Assembly: GCA_035493955.1 (NCBI GenBank)
Contig: DATJHI010000035.1
Span: 186,001 to 250,000 of the forward strand
Source of the DNA: NCED01 sp035493955
Lineage (GTDB): Bacteria > Pseudomonadota > Alphaproteobacteria > Caulobacterales > Caulobacteraceae
Length of the DNA: 64,000 nucleotides
Reading direction: 5' to 3'
Position 1 is the first letter of the stretch. Each line of letters begins with the position of its first letter. Shown piece after piece: positions 1-9,078 of the stretch. A program made the translations under genes and the position numbers. Under the pieces are notes generated by a model. It was not told where the DNA came from and made no database searches. It worked only from the letters and a program-made list of their open reading frames with translations.

Positions 1-926
1 ACCAGCTCCTCCCCGATTATGCGGGCGGGGTGTTCCGCCTCGCCTCCGTGGCGTCGCGGGCGGTGTCGCGGGGCACTTCCGACGCAGACGGCCCCTGGGT
101 GCAGGAATACACCGTCGGGACGCGCCTGTCGGCGGGCAATGGGGCCACCCCGTTCCATGGCCTGGGCCTCGGCGTGGCCGGAGGCTTTGAGCGCAATTCC
201 TCCATCGGCGTGGTGGGCGTCACCGCCAGCCTGTTCACCGGCGACGTCCGCGTCACCAAGTCCCCGGGCGACAACCGCGCCAGCGAATCCCAGGTTGAAG
301 GCGGCGTGACCTGGCGAACCGATCTCGGCGGACTGCGCCTCGACGGCCGGGCGGCGGGTGGCTTCGTCTCCTACAACTACCGCCGCGAGCTGAAGCTGTT
401 CGACGCCACCGGCGCGACCAGTCTGGACCGGCTCGCCAACGGCAAGTCCACCGGTTATTCGCTCGCCGGCCATTTCGGCGGCAGCTATCGCGCCCAGCTA
501 GGCCGCTGGTACGTCCAGCCCGAAGCCCACCTCGACTATTTCCGCCTGACCTCCGGGGCCTATTCGGAAGTCGGCGGCGGCAGCGCCTTCGACCTGAACG
601 TCGCCGCCCGGACCGGGCAGGAGACCAGCGCCACGGTCTCGGTGCGGGCGGGCGGAAGCTTCGGCTCGGACTTCACCTGGCGGCCGGAGCTGGAGTTCGG
701 CTACCGCGAGATCATCACCGGCTCGCCGGGCGTCACCACTGCCAGCTTCGCCGGCGGCCAACCCTTCACCCTGTCGCCGGCGGACATCCAGAAGGGCGGC
801 GCCTTCGGCCGCTTCGGTTTCGCCGCTGGCAACGACCTCTACGATCTGTCGATCGCGGCGGGCGCCGAAATGCGCGGCGGCTACACGGAAGGCGATCTCC
901 ATGTGCGGGTCCGCCTGCTGTTTTGA
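1..926 (+). CDS. Autotransporter beta-barrel domain, 3' part of gene
   Basis: The reading frame is open to the left edge, so the 5' part of the gene lies outside the window. The visible ~308 residues are rich in alternating aromatic/polar beta-strands with Gly turns and end in ...RVRLLF, the terminal aromatic typical of outer-membrane barrels recognised by the BAM complex. The length and strand pattern fit a type V autotransporter translocator domain (PF03797-like), which inserts in the outer membrane and exports the upstream passenger. The passenger, and therefore the function, cannot be seen. A GTG at 30 is in frame but is not a credible start, because the coding pattern continues upstream of it. 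No neighbour suggests a dedicated partner. Confidence 0.8.
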   Translation, partial: QLLPDYAGGVFRLASVASRAVSRGTSDADGPWVQEYTVGTRLSAGNGATPFHGLGLGVAGGFERNSSIGVVGVTASLFTGDVRVTKSPGDNRASESQVEGGVTWRTDLGGLRLDGRAAGGFVSYNYRRELKLFDATGATSLDRLANGKSTGYSLAGHFGGSYRAQLGRWYVQPEAHLDYFRLTSGAYSEVGGGSAFDLNVAARTGQETSATVSVRAGGSFGSDFTWRPELEFGYREIITGSPGVTTASFAGGQPFTLSPADIQKGGAFGRFGFAAGNDLYDLSIAAGAEMRGGYTEGDLHVRVRLLF

Positions 927-942
927 TCGGCCCGCCTACGAA

Positions 943-971
943 TGTGGCGGGACTGCGATAAGCCCGCCACA
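943..971 (+). terminator. Stem-loop after autotransporter gene
   Basis: A perfect 9-bp inverted repeat (TGTGGCGGG / CCCGCCACA) with an 11-nt loop lies 17 nt after the autotransporter stop and before the response regulator. There is no T-run behind it, so it may be a Rho-assisted terminator or an RNA-stabilising hairpin rather than a classical intrinsic terminator. Confidence 0.4.
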
Positions 972-991
972 GTCCGGTTGCACGGGAGGGG

Positions 992-1720
992 ATGCGTAAC
1001 GCTCCGCTTGATCCAACCATGACCCAGATCCTCATCGTCGACGACGACACTGACCTGCGCAACCAGACGGCGGGCTATCTCGCCGACCACGGCTATGAGG
1101 TCCAGACCGCCGGCAACGCCGGCGAGATGAAGCAGGTGCTGGACGAGTCCGCCATAGAGCTTGTCCTGCTCGACGTCATGCTTCCCGGCGAGGACGGGCT
1201 GTCGATCTGCCGCCGCCTCAGCGACGCCGGGGGCCCGCCGGTGATCATGATCAGCGCCCTGGGCGAGGAGATCGACCGCATCCTCGGCCTCGAACTCGGG
1301 GCGGACGACTACATTCCCAAACCGTGCAGCCCCCGCGAGCTGCTGGCCCGCGTGCGGGCGGTGCTTCGCCGCCGCGAGGCTCCGCCCGAGGAGCGCAGCG
1401 CAGGCCGCGCCTATGAATTCGCCGGCTACAAGCTGGACGTGGTCCGCCGCCAGTTGCGCGGCCCGACCGGCGTGGTGGTGATGCTGACCGCAGGCGAGTT
1501 CGCCCTGCTGCGCGCCTTCCTCGACCGCCCGGGCCGGATCCTGACCCGCGAGCAACTGCTCGACTACGCCCGCGGCAGCGAGGCGGAGGTGTTCGACCGC
1601 GCCATCGACGTCCAGATCAGCCGGCTGCGCCGCAAGCTGGTCGCCTCCAGTGGCGAGGCCCTGATCACCACCCTGCGCGGGGCGGGCTATATGATGGACG
1701 AGCGGGTGACCCGGACATGA
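992..1720 (+). CDS. OmpR/PhoB-family response regulator
   Basis: 242 residues. The N-terminal receiver domain shows the acidic pocket (VDDD, residues 16-19), the phospho-acceptor Asp61 in LLDVMLP, and the conserved Lys in IPKPCSP. The C-terminal half is a winged-helix DNA-binding domain (LTAGEFALL...RTREQLL-like, then VQISRLRRKL and the RGAGYMM wing). It is therefore a phosphorylation-controlled transcription factor. The stop overlaps the start of the following sensor kinase (ATGA), so the two form a two-component pair. The start is uncertain: the ATG at 992 has a GGGAGGGG tract very close upstream, while the ATG at 1019 gives the usual receiver N-terminus (MTQILIVDDD) but has no obvious Shine-Dalgarno. 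The target genes cannot be told from the sequence. Confidence 0.9.
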   Translation: MRNAPLDPTMTQILIVDDDTDLRNQTAGYLADHGYEVQTAGNAGEMKQVLDESAIELVLLDVMLPGEDGLSICRRLSDAGGPPVIMISALGEEIDRILGLELGADDYIPKPCSPRELLARVRAVLRRREAPPEERSAGRAYEFAGYKLDVVRRQLRGPTGVVVMLTAGEFALLRAFLDRPGRILTREQLLDYARGSEAEVFDRAIDVQISRLRRKLVASSGEALITTLRGAGYMMDERVTRT

Positions 1721-3198
1721 CCGCCGCCCCGGCGCGTCGGGGACGGCTGGCGGCGCCCATCGCAATGCAGATCCTCGCTCTGCTGGTCGGGGGACTGGTG
1801 ATCGCCCAGGCGGTGACGGTGCTGGTGGTGGTGCTGCTGCCGCCGGAGCCGCCGCAGGTCTACCGGTTGAGCGAGATCGCCGCGGCCCTGGAAGGCGCCT
1901 CGCTCGAATCGCACGACGGCAGGCCTTTGAGCCGCAGCCTGCACGACGAGCCGCCGGCCTACATCGGCCAGATGGATCGCCTGGACCAGCGCAGCCGCAA
2001 GGCCCTGGCCGACCTCCTGAGGGTGAAGGAAGACCAGGTTCGGCTCGAACTGCACAGGCCGCCGCCCCTGGCCGGCGCGTCGACCCGCCTGTTCGGTCCC
2101 CAGGGCCGCGCGCCCCGCGACGGGGGCCGGCCGGGCGTCCCCTTCGCACAGCCGCCGGACGACGGGCAGGACCCGAGCGAGCCCCTGGTCGGGCGGCCGT
2201 TCCCGCCGTTTCGGGCGGCGGGAGGCTTCGGTCCGGGCCGGATCGCCTTCGACCATCCGTTGATCGGCAGCTTCACCGCGGCGCTGCGCCAGCCTTCCGG
2301 CCAATGGGTCCAGGTCGAACCCACCGCCTCGCCCTTCCTCAACGAGTGGCAGCGACGGGTGCTGTTCTGGTTCGTCGCCTGCATGGTGGTCCTGGCCGTT
2401 CCGGCCTGGCTGTTCGCACGCCGCATCACTGCCCCGATCCGCGCCTTCGCCGAGGCGGCCGAGCGGATCGGCCGGGACCCGACCTCGCCCCTGGTGGAAC
2501 TGTCCGGCCCGGCGGAGATCGGCGTCGCCGCGCGGGCGATGAACGACATGCAGGTGCGGCTCAAACGCTATGTCCAGGACCGCACCGCCTCGATCGCCGC
2601 GGTCAGTCACGACCTGCGCACGCCCCTGGCGCGCATGCGCTTCAAGCTGGAGAAGGCGCCGCCGGAGCTTAAGGCGTCCCTGGCCCACGACGTGGACCAG
2701 ATGGAGCAGATGGTCTGCGCCGTGCTGGAATTCATCCGCGAGGGGGCCGAGCCCCGGCGGCGCGAGCGGATCGACCTGTTGTCGGCGCTGGAATGCGTGG
2801 TCGACGACGCCACCGCCGCCGGCGCCTCGGTGGAGCTGACGCGGGGGGAGCCGATCATCGTCGACGCCGACGCCTTGGGACTGGAGCGGCTGTTCGCCAA
2901 CCTCGTCGACAATGCCTCGAAATACGGCCACAGCGCTCGCGTCTCGGTGGCCATGGACGGGGAGGAGGGGGTGGTGGAGATAGCCGACCAGGGCCCCGGC
3001 CTGCCCGACGCCGAACTGGAGCGGGTGTTCCAGCCGTTCTACCGGGTCGAACCGTCCCGCAGCCGCGAGACGGGGGGCATCGGCCTGGGCCTGGCGGTGG
3101 CCCGCTCCATCGCCCGCGCCCACGGCGGCGAGGTGAGCCTGAGCCGCGGCGAGTGCGGGCTGGTGGCTCGGGTCCGCCTGCCGCGGGCCCGGGCCTGA
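1717..3198 (+). CDS. Sensor histidine kinase, HAMP type
   Basis: 493 residues. Membrane segment 1 is about residues 16-41 and segment 2 about 213-234; between them is a ~170-residue periplasmic sensor region that is unusually Pro/Arg/Gly-rich. A HAMP linker follows (about 235-290), then HisKA with His298 in AVSHDLRTP, and an HATPase_c domain with N box NLVDNASKYG, G1 box ADQGPGLP and G2 box GGIGLGLAVA. It overlaps the response regulator by 4 nt and is its cognate kinase by position. The sensed signal is unknown. The architecture resembles EnvZ/CpxA-type envelope sensors, but the periplasmic part matches nothing I recognise. Confidence 0.9.
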   Translation: MTAAPARRGRLAAPIAMQILALLVGGLVIAQAVTVLVVVLLPPEPPQVYRLSEIAAALEGASLESHDGRPLSRSLHDEPPAYIGQMDRLDQRSRKALADLLRVKEDQVRLELHRPPPLAGASTRLFGPQGRAPRDGGRPGVPFAQPPDDGQDPSEPLVGRPFPPFRAAGGFGPGRIAFDHPLIGSFTAALRQPSGQWVQVEPTASPFLNEWQRRVLFWFVACMVVLAVPAWLFARRITAPIRAFAEAAERIGRDPTSPLVELSGPAEIGVAARAMNDMQVRLKRYVQDRTASIAAVSHDLRTPLARMRFKLEKAPPELKASLAHDVDQMEQMVCAVLEFIREGAEPRRRERIDLLSALECVVDDATAAGASVELTRGEPIIVDADALGLERLFANLVDNASKYGHSARVSVAMDGEEGVVEIADQGPGLPDAELERVFQPFYRVEPSRSRETGGIGLGLAVARSIARAHGGEVSLSRGECGLVARVRLPRARA

Positions 3199-3322
3199 GC
3201 CCAACCGGCGCGCATTTCCGTTCCGCCCCCCGCGCGTCGGTCTGCTATAGCCCCCCACCGAGGGACGATGGCGGAATCGGGCGGCAGCTGGTCTGCTACA
3301 ATCGAGGGGCAGAGGAGGGGCG

Positions 3323-5923
3323 ATGGCCGACTCGGGACTTGGCGGGTTCGCGACGATGCTGACGCGCTGGCTGAAAAGGGCGCGTTATTTCCGGCGCTGG
3401 CGGCGTGAACGCGCCGTCATCATCGGTTCGGGCCTGTTCGACGCCGGCTGGTACGTCGCGGCCAATCCCGATGTGGCGGCCGCCGGCGCGGATCCCGTCG
3501 AGCACTATGTGCGCGCGGGCGCGGCCGAGGGCAGGCGACCGTCCCCCTGGTTCGACAGCGACTGGTACCTCGCCCGCAACGCCGACGTGGCGGGCCTGGG
3601 GCTGAACCCGCTGGCCCATTACATCCTGTTCGGAGCGGCGGAGGGACGCGATCCCAATGCGGTATTCTCCGGCCTCTGGTACCTGACCAACAATCCGGAC
3701 GCCCAGCGCGAGGTCACGCCGCTCAGCCACTATGTGCGGGTGGGCGCGGCGGCCATGCGCGACCCCTCGGCCGATCTCGACGCCCGCTGGTATGCGGAGC
3801 GCAATCCCGACGCGGCGGCGGCGGGCCTGGACCCGCTGGCCCACTACCTGCTGATCGGCCGCAAGGAGGGCCGGCGATCGTCGCCCTATGGCGAACTGGG
3901 CCAGGCCGGCGCGCCGGTGACCGCGGCGCGCCTGGAGACCTTCAAGACGCTGGGCCCGGTGGCCGGCCGCACCGTAGCCCTGTTCGTCGCCCATGCGCCC
4001 GACGGCGGCCTCAAGCCCAACGTCGGGCCCTATGTCGAGGCCCTGGTCGAGGCCGGGGTCGAGGTGGTGCTGATCGCCGCGGCTGACCGGCCCTTCGCCA
4101 TCGAACCGGCCCTGGCCGCGCGGCTGACTGGCGGCTTCGTGCGCGAGAACCTCGGCTACGACTTCGCCGCCTGGGCCCACGTCATGCGCGCCGAGCCCGC
4201 ACTGTTCTCGGCCGAGACGCTCCTGATCCTCAACGACAGCCTGATCGGGCCCTCCAGCGTGGCCGCCCTTTCGGCCCTGCTCGACCAGGTACGGGCCAGT
4301 TCGGCGGACGTCGTAGGGGCCACCGACAGCCGCGAGCACGGCTGGCACCTGCAGAGCTTCTTCGTCGCCTTCAAACGTCGGGCGCTGTCGTCGGTGGCGA
4401 TGCAGGGCTTCTTCGGAGCCGTGCGCTGCCTGGACGACAAGGATCAGGTCATCCGCGCCTATGAGGTGCGTCTGGCCGCGGCCCTGCGCGGGGGGGGCCT
4501 GACCTGCGAGGCCCTGTTCCCCAGCGCCGACGGCGTCAACCAGACCCTGTTCCACTGGCGGGGGCTGATCGACGCCGGTTTCCCGTTCGTGAAGACCCTG
4601 ACCCTGCGGCGGGGGGACGAACCCGGCGTCGATATTTCCGGCTGGCGGGAGACCCTGGCGGCGCATGGCTTCGACCTGGCGACAGTCGATGCGACCCTGG
4701 GGTCGCCGGTGCGTCCTTCCACGCCTTCGTCGCTGCGGTCGCCCCTGCTCAAGGCCCCCACGCGCGCCGCGGTTTCGACCGAGCCCTGGAAGGTCGCCTT
4801 CATCGGGCCATGGAACTACGGCAGCGGGCTGGGCGAAGCCAGCCGCGGCTACTTGTCCGCCCTGTGGCGGGCGGGCGTGCGGCTGAACCTGCATCCGGTC
4901 GAGGGCCCGTTCAACCTTCACGCCCGGTTCAACCCATCGGTCAGCCTCAACGAGTTCGAAGGCCCGGCCGACGTCGCCATCGTGCACCTCAACCCGGATG
5001 CTTGGCAGCTGCTGGGCGAGGCCGAACGGGCGGTGATCGACCGCGCCCGCCGCCGCGCCGGACTCTGGGTCTGGGAGATGGGACATCTGCCCAAGAGCTG
5101 GTCGCCCAATTTCGGCAAGGTCGATGCGGTCTGGGCGCCCAGCCGCTATTGCGCCGATATCTTCGCCGCGGGCGGGGCCGCCCGGGTCGAGGTCATCCCC
5201 CACGTGGTCCCGGTCGGGCCGCCGCCGGACGCGTCGGCACGGGCGCAGAGCCTTGGCCGCTTCGGCTTGCCGGCCGACGCGCGGGTGGTGCTCTACACCT
5301 TCGACGGGTCGAGCTATCTGGTCCGGAAGAATCCCGAGGCGCTGGTCCGCGCCTTCGCCGCTTCGGGGTTGGCGGACGAGGGCTGGCGGCTCGTGCTGAA
5401 GACCAAGCATCTGATGTATCGCCCGGCGGAAGGACGCGCCCTCATGGCCCTGGTCGGCGCCAATCCGGCCGTCCGGCTCATAGACCAGCGCCTGTCGCGC
5501 GAGGAGATGGCCGCCCTGTTCGCCGCCGCCGACATCTACGCCTCGCCGCACCGGTCCGAGGGCTTCGGCCTGACCATCGCGGAGGCCATGGCCATGGGCA
5601 AAAGCGTCGTGGCCAGCGACTTCGGCGGCAGCCGCGATTTCCTGGACGACAGCTGCGGCTACCCGGTTCCGGTCCGGGTCGTGAAGCTGGACCGCGACCA
5701 TGGGCATTACACCCGTGGCGGCGTCTGGGGCGAGGTGGACGAGGCCGCCTTCGCCGAGGCCCTGCGCGCCGCCGCCCGAAGGCTGTCGGCGGGCGACCAC
5801 GCCATCGGATCGCGCGCCCGCGCGCGGGTCGCCGAACGGCTGTCCGCCGCGGCGGTCGGCCAGGCGCTCAAGACGGCGCTGGACGCGATGTCGGCCCTGC
5901 CATCCCGGGCCGAAGCCGCCTGA
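3323..5923 (+). CDS. Multidomain glycosyltransferase: repeats, RgpF-like and GT4 domains
   Basis: 866 residues. After a basic N-terminus, residues ~39-190 hold four copies of a ~38-residue repeat of the form W-Y...NPD(V/A)...PL.HY...G..EGR.P, often found in polysaccharide-synthesis proteins. Residues ~205-450 match the rhamnan-synthesis protein F (RgpF) domain, with LGYDFAAW and ILNDSLIGP. Residues ~490-830 form a GT-B, family 4 glycosyltransferase with the donor-site motif SPHRSEGFGLTIAEAMAMG and the expected downstream Glu. A strong Shine-Dalgarno (GAGGAGGGG) precedes the ATG. It overlaps the next glycosyltransferase by 1 nt (TGATG). Role inferred: assembly of a surface polysaccharide or O-antigen-like glycan; the sugar donor and acceptor are not evident. 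Confidence 0.85.
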   Translation: MADSGLGGFATMLTRWLKRARYFRRWRRERAVIIGSGLFDAGWYVAANPDVAAAGADPVEHYVRAGAAEGRRPSPWFDSDWYLARNADVAGLGLNPLAHYILFGAAEGRDPNAVFSGLWYLTNNPDAQREVTPLSHYVRVGAAAMRDPSADLDARWYAERNPDAAAAGLDPLAHYLLIGRKEGRRSSPYGELGQAGAPVTAARLETFKTLGPVAGRTVALFVAHAPDGGLKPNVGPYVEALVEAGVEVVLIAAADRPFAIEPALAARLTGGFVRENLGYDFAAWAHVMRAEPALFSAETLLILNDSLIGPSSVAALSALLDQVRASSADVVGATDSREHGWHLQSFFVAFKRRALSSVAMQGFFGAVRCLDDKDQVIRAYEVRLAAALRGGGLTCEALFPSADGVNQTLFHWRGLIDAGFPFVKTLTLRRGDEPGVDISGWRETLAAHGFDLATVDATLGSPVRPSTPSSLRSPLLKAPTRAAVSTEPWKVAFIGPWNYGSGLGEASRGYLSALWRAGVRLNLHPVEGPFNLHARFNPSVSLNEFEGPADVAIVHLNPDAWQLLGEAERAVIDRARRRAGLWVWEMGHLPKSWSPNFGKVDAVWAPSRYCADIFAAGGAARVEVIPHVVPVGPPPDASARAQSLGRFGLPADARVVLYTFDGSSYLVRKNPEALVRAFAASGLADEGWRLVLKTKHLMYRPAEGRALMALVGANPAVRLIDQRLSREEMAALFAAADIYASPHRSEGFGLTIAEAMAMGKSVVASDFGGSRDFLDDSCGYPVPVRVVKLDRDHGHYTRGGVWGEVDEAAFAEALRAAARRLSAGDHAIGSRARARVAERLSAAAVGQALKTALDAMSALPSRAEAA

Positions 5924-7371
5924 TGGCGCAGCCGTTCGCTTCCCTGTCCTTCGGTTGGCCGCTGACGTTCGTCCCCCTCAGTTCCGGCGGAGGACGGCCG
6001 GCCGGCGATGCCCTGGCCGAGGTTCCCGACGACCGCAAGGCCTGGGCCGTGCTGGCGCCGCCCGAAGCCCTGGCCGCGCCCTCTTTCGAGCGGATGGTCC
6101 GGATCTGGAGCGAGAACCGGCCGGACGTCGATCTGTTCTACGGTGACGACGCGGCGCTGGGGGAGACCGAGCTGGCGCGGCGGCTGCGGTTGAAGCCGGC
6201 CTTCAACCTCTCCCTGCTGGCGGCCCAGGACTATATCGGCGCGCCGCTGATCGTCCGGGGCTCGGTCCTGCACCAGCTCGGGGGGGTGCGCGGCGGGATG
6301 GGCGAAGCCGGGCTCTACGATCTGGTCCTGCGGGCCGAGGCCGCCGGCGTGGTGATCGACCGGATCCCCCATCTGCTGATGGCCTGGCCAGGCCTGCGCC
6401 CTGACGCCCCGGTCGCCGACCGGCGCCGAGCGCTAGCGGACTGGATCGGCGCGCGGCCCTTCGAGGCGGCCGACGGCCTGGCCCCCGGAACCCTGCAGCT
6501 TCGCCGTCGCTTCGAGGCCTTTCCGGACGTGACCCTGGTGGTCCCGACGCGGCAGAGCGGGCCGAAAGAGGGGGGCCTCCCTTATGTCGTCGAACTGCTG
6601 GACACCCTTGCGGCCACCGACTGGCCGATGGAGCGGCTGAGCGTGCTGATCGGGGACGACACCGACAAGGAGGAGAGCTTCCCCGCGTCCCGCTGGCCGT
6701 TCCAGGTCCGGCGGATGGCGACGCCGCGCGCCCCCGGCGAGGCCTTCAACTACGCCGCCAAGATGAACCGGTTGTGGCGCGCCACGTCCTCCGAGCACCT
6801 CGTCCTGATGAACGACGACGTGAAGGTCCGTTCGCCCGGCTGGCTGAAGGCGCTGATGACCTTCGCCATGGAGGCGGACGTCGGCGGGGTGGGGGCCAGG
6901 CTGCTGTTCCCGGACGGGCGGCTGCAGCACGCCGGCATGACGGCCGGCCTGTGCGGCGCCGCCGTCGCCCACCTGTGGCACGCCCAGCCTGGGGACCGGC
7001 CCACCTATCAGGACTGGGCGCTCGTCCACCGCGATTGGTCGATAGTCACCGGCGCGGTGTTCGCCACCCGCCGCGCGGCGCTCGAGGCGGTCAACGGCTT
7101 CGACGAACGGTTCACGCTCGAATTCAACGACGTCGACCTCAGCCTGCGCCTGCGCCTGCTGAACCATCGCATCGTCTACACCCCCTTCGCCGAGCTGACC
7201 CATCGGGAGATGGCCTCGCGAGGGAACGCCCTGCCGGCAGGCGAAGAGGTGGCGCTGTTCCTGAACCGATGGCGCGCCTGGCTGGCGGAAGATCCGGCCT
7301 ATCACCCCGCCCTCAGTCGGGATCGCCTGGCCCCCGAACCCGCCGAAGCGGCGGACGAGTTCAGGGCGTGA
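5923..7371 (+). CDS. Family 2 glycosyltransferase
   Basis: 482 residues, started at the ATG that overlaps the upstream stop. The first ~200 residues look like the remnant second half of a GT2 domain (VDLFYGDDAAL..., KPAFNLSLLAAQDYIGAPLI), as in tandem-domain O-antigen glycosyltransferases. The second half is a full GT-A fold: VTLVVPTRQ, the metal-binding Asp cluster LMNDDVKV, GGVGARLLFPDGRLQHAG, and the GFDERF...NDVDLSLRLR acceptor-side motif. The reaction is transfer of a nucleotide-activated sugar to a glycan. Translational coupling to the RgpF/GT4 protein suggests both act on the same polymer. There is no membrane segment, so a cytoplasmic location is expected. Confidence 0.85.
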   Translation: MAQPFASLSFGWPLTFVPLSSGGGRPAGDALAEVPDDRKAWAVLAPPEALAAPSFERMVRIWSENRPDVDLFYGDDAALGETELARRLRLKPAFNLSLLAAQDYIGAPLIVRGSVLHQLGGVRGGMGEAGLYDLVLRAEAAGVVIDRIPHLLMAWPGLRPDAPVADRRRALADWIGARPFEAADGLAPGTLQLRRRFEAFPDVTLVVPTRQSGPKEGGLPYVVELLDTLAATDWPMERLSVLIGDDTDKEESFPASRWPFQVRRMATPRAPGEAFNYAAKMNRLWRATSSEHLVLMNDDVKVRSPGWLKALMTFAMEADVGGVGARLLFPDGRLQHAGMTAGLCGAAVAHLWHAQPGDRPTYQDWALVHRDWSIVTGAVFATRRAALEAVNGFDERFTLEFNDVDLSLRLRLLNHRIVYTPFAELTHREMASRGNALPAGEEVALFLNRWRAWLAEDPAYHPALSRDRLAPEPAEAADEFRA

Positions 7372-7441
7372 CGCCGTTAAGTCTTGCCCCAGGGCGGGCG
7401 ACGCGTAAAACCCAGCACACCTATTTCAAGGAGCCGCCAGC

Positions 7442-8350
7442 ATGAAACTCGTCACCTTCCAGGGCGCCAAGGGCCCGCGCGCTGGGGTCGTTCTCGAAGA
7501 CAGCCGTTATCTGTGCCTGGCGACCGCCGCCGAAAAGGCGGGCGTGAGCCTGGACGCCACGTCCCTGCTGGCCGTCGTCCAGGCGGGTCCCACGGCCCTC
7601 GCGGCGGTGAAGTCCCTGGCCGCCCGCGCCGCCGAGTTCCCCGAGGCCGTGGTCGCCGCCAGTTCCGTCAAGCTGCGCGCCCCGATCCTGAAGCCCGAGC
7701 GCAACGTGTTCTGCGTCGGTCTCAACTATGTCGACCACGTCGCCGAGGGTCACCGGGCCCGCAAGACCGAGATGAAGCTGCCGGAGGTCCCGACCTTCTT
7801 CACCAAGGCCAACAACACCATCAACGATCCGGACGCCCCGGTGCGGCTGGACCCCAAGCTGACCACGCTGATGGACTATGAGGTCGAGCTGGCGGTGATC
7901 ATCGGCAAGGGGGGTCGCGACATCACCGCCGCCCAGGCCATGGACCACGTCTTCGGCTACACCATCGCCAACGACGTCACCGACCGGGTGCTGCAGCGCA
8001 AGCACCTGCAGTGGTTCAAGGGCAAGTCCCTCGACACCACCCTGCCGATGGGGCCCTGGATCGTCACCGCCGACGAGATCGGCGATCCGGAGACCCTGGA
8101 GATCAGCCTGACCGTCAACGGTCAGCAGCGCCAACGCGCCAAGTGCTCGCAGATGATCTTCGACATCCCCACCATCATCGAGAGCCTGTCGGCGGGCATG
8201 ACCCTGGAAGCCGGCGACGTCATCATCACCGGCACCCCGCAGGGCGTCGGCTTCGCCATGGACCCGCCCCAGGGCCTGCATGATGGCGACGTGATGGTCC
8301 TGACCATCGACCGCATCGGCACGCTGACCAACACCATCAAGGAAGTGTAG
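7442..8350 (+). CDS. Fumarylacetoacetate hydrolase family protein
   Basis: 302 residues with the FAH C-terminal fold across ~80-300: NVFCVGLNYVDHVAEG, then DYEVELAVIIGKGGR carrying the two metal-ligand Glu residues, ANDVTDRVLQ with the third acidic ligand, and ITGTPQGVG. Members are Mg/Mn-dependent hydrolases, decarboxylases or isomerases of beta-diketo acids, such as acylpyruvases and ureidoglycolate-lyase-like enzymes of aromatic catabolism; the exact substrate cannot be assigned. The start has a good ribosome binding site (AAGGAG, 8 nt upstream). It is transcribed alone and followed by a strong stem-loop. Confidence 0.9.
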   Translation: MKLVTFQGAKGPRAGVVLEDSRYLCLATAAEKAGVSLDATSLLAVVQAGPTALAAVKSLAARAAEFPEAVVAASSVKLRAPILKPERNVFCVGLNYVDHVAEGHRARKTEMKLPEVPTFFTKANNTINDPDAPVRLDPKLTTLMDYEVELAVIIGKGGRDITAAQAMDHVFGYTIANDVTDRVLQRKHLQWFKGKSLDTTLPMGPWIVTADEIGDPETLEISLTVNGQQRQRAKCSQMIFDIPTIIESLSAGMTLEAGDVIITGTPQGVGFAMDPPQGLHDGDVMVLTIDRIGTLTNTIKEV

Positions 8351-8360
8351 GAACCAGGGT

Positions 8361-8389
8361 CCTCCCCCGACTTTTTGGAGTGGGGGAGG
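8361..8389 (+). terminator. Stem-loop after FAH-family gene
   Basis: CCTCCCCC pairs with GGGGGAGG and, across a one-base bulge, ACT pairs with AGT, leaving a TTTTGG loop: 11 bp in all, starting 11 nt after the stop codon. No T-run follows the stem, so termination is likely but not certain. Confidence 0.45.
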
Positions 8390-8443
8390 GCGCTTAACCC
8401 AGCCGCCCTAAGTTCGCCCCGAGAACCGGCGAAACCCCGGTCC

Positions 8444-8974
8444 ATGGGGCGGCATTTGACACGTGCGCCGACAGGCAAGGAAGTTGGCGGAGCCGAGGCC
8501 GCCCCGCCGGCTCTGCTGTCGCGGCAGTCGCCGCTGGCGCTGTTCTGCCTGTGCCTGCTGATCCTCGCCTTCGTCGGCTGGGCCGTCATCCGCAGTCCCC
8601 TTGCGGCCCTGCCCGCCATCGCGGTCTGGGGCGCCTTCATGCTGCGCCGGCGGATCGGCCGGGCGGCGGCCAGGATCCCGCGCCTGGGCGAGCGGATCTT
8701 GTCTTCGCCCGGCCGGGCCGCCGGTCCGGACACGCCGGAGGCGGCGGGGACGGCGCTGATCCAGGCCGACCTGGCCCTGGAGGGCCGTCTCGCCGGCGCG
8801 ATGCTGGTGGAGGTCTTCGGCCGTCTGTCGGGGGATGTCCGGAGCGACACGGTCAGGGTCCATCCCGGCGGCGAGCTGAGGGGCCGCATCGCCCAACGCC
8901 GGATCGGGCTGGCGGTCGGTGCGATCTTCGAGGGAACGGCCGCGCCCCTTTCGGGGACGGCGGTCGATCGATAA
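8444..8974 (+). CDS. Short membrane-anchored bactofilin-like protein
   Basis: 176 residues. Residues ~28-68 form one or two hydrophobic helices (LALFCLCLLILAFVGWAVI, then LAALPAIAVWGAF) followed by an Arg-rich stretch. Residues ~103-167 read as a reduced bactofilin (DUF583) right-handed beta-helix: TALIQADLALEGRL, VEVFGRLSGDV, VRVHPGGELRGRI and the diagnostic end GAIFEGTA. Bactofilins are polymer-forming cytoskeletal proteins, used in Caulobacter as stalk scaffolds. This one is ~65 residues in the core rather than the usual ~100, as if central rungs were missing. The ATG at 8444 has no clear Shine-Dalgarno; an in-frame TTG at 8375 lies inside the preceding hairpin and is unlikely. The family call rests on motif pattern only. 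Confidence 0.6.
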   Translation: MGRHLTRAPTGKEVGGAEAAPPALLSRQSPLALFCLCLLILAFVGWAVIRSPLAALPAIAVWGAFMLRRRIGRAAARIPRLGERILSSPGRAAGPDTPEAAGTALIQADLALEGRLAGAMLVEVFGRLSGDVRSDTVRVHPGGELRGRIAQRRIGLAVGAIFEGTAAPLSGTAVDR

Positions 8975-9078
8975 CCCCCGACCCTGCCCATGCCGGAGAT
9001 TCGCGGGTAGACGCACGGGCGGTTGAGCTTGGCGGGCGCCGGCATGCTAAGCGTCGATCCGTCTATTGGAGACTTTGC

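Noticed and set aside
4810..5922. Open frame running upstream of the GT2 glycosyltransferase
   Set aside because: It is the off-frame of the upstream GT; Arg/Gly-rich and meaningless. The GT2 product begins at the overlapping ATG at 5923.
8350..8374. GGAAC-N16-CTTT before the bactofilin-like gene
   Set aside because: One mismatch and it overlaps the FAH stop and hairpin; not convincing.
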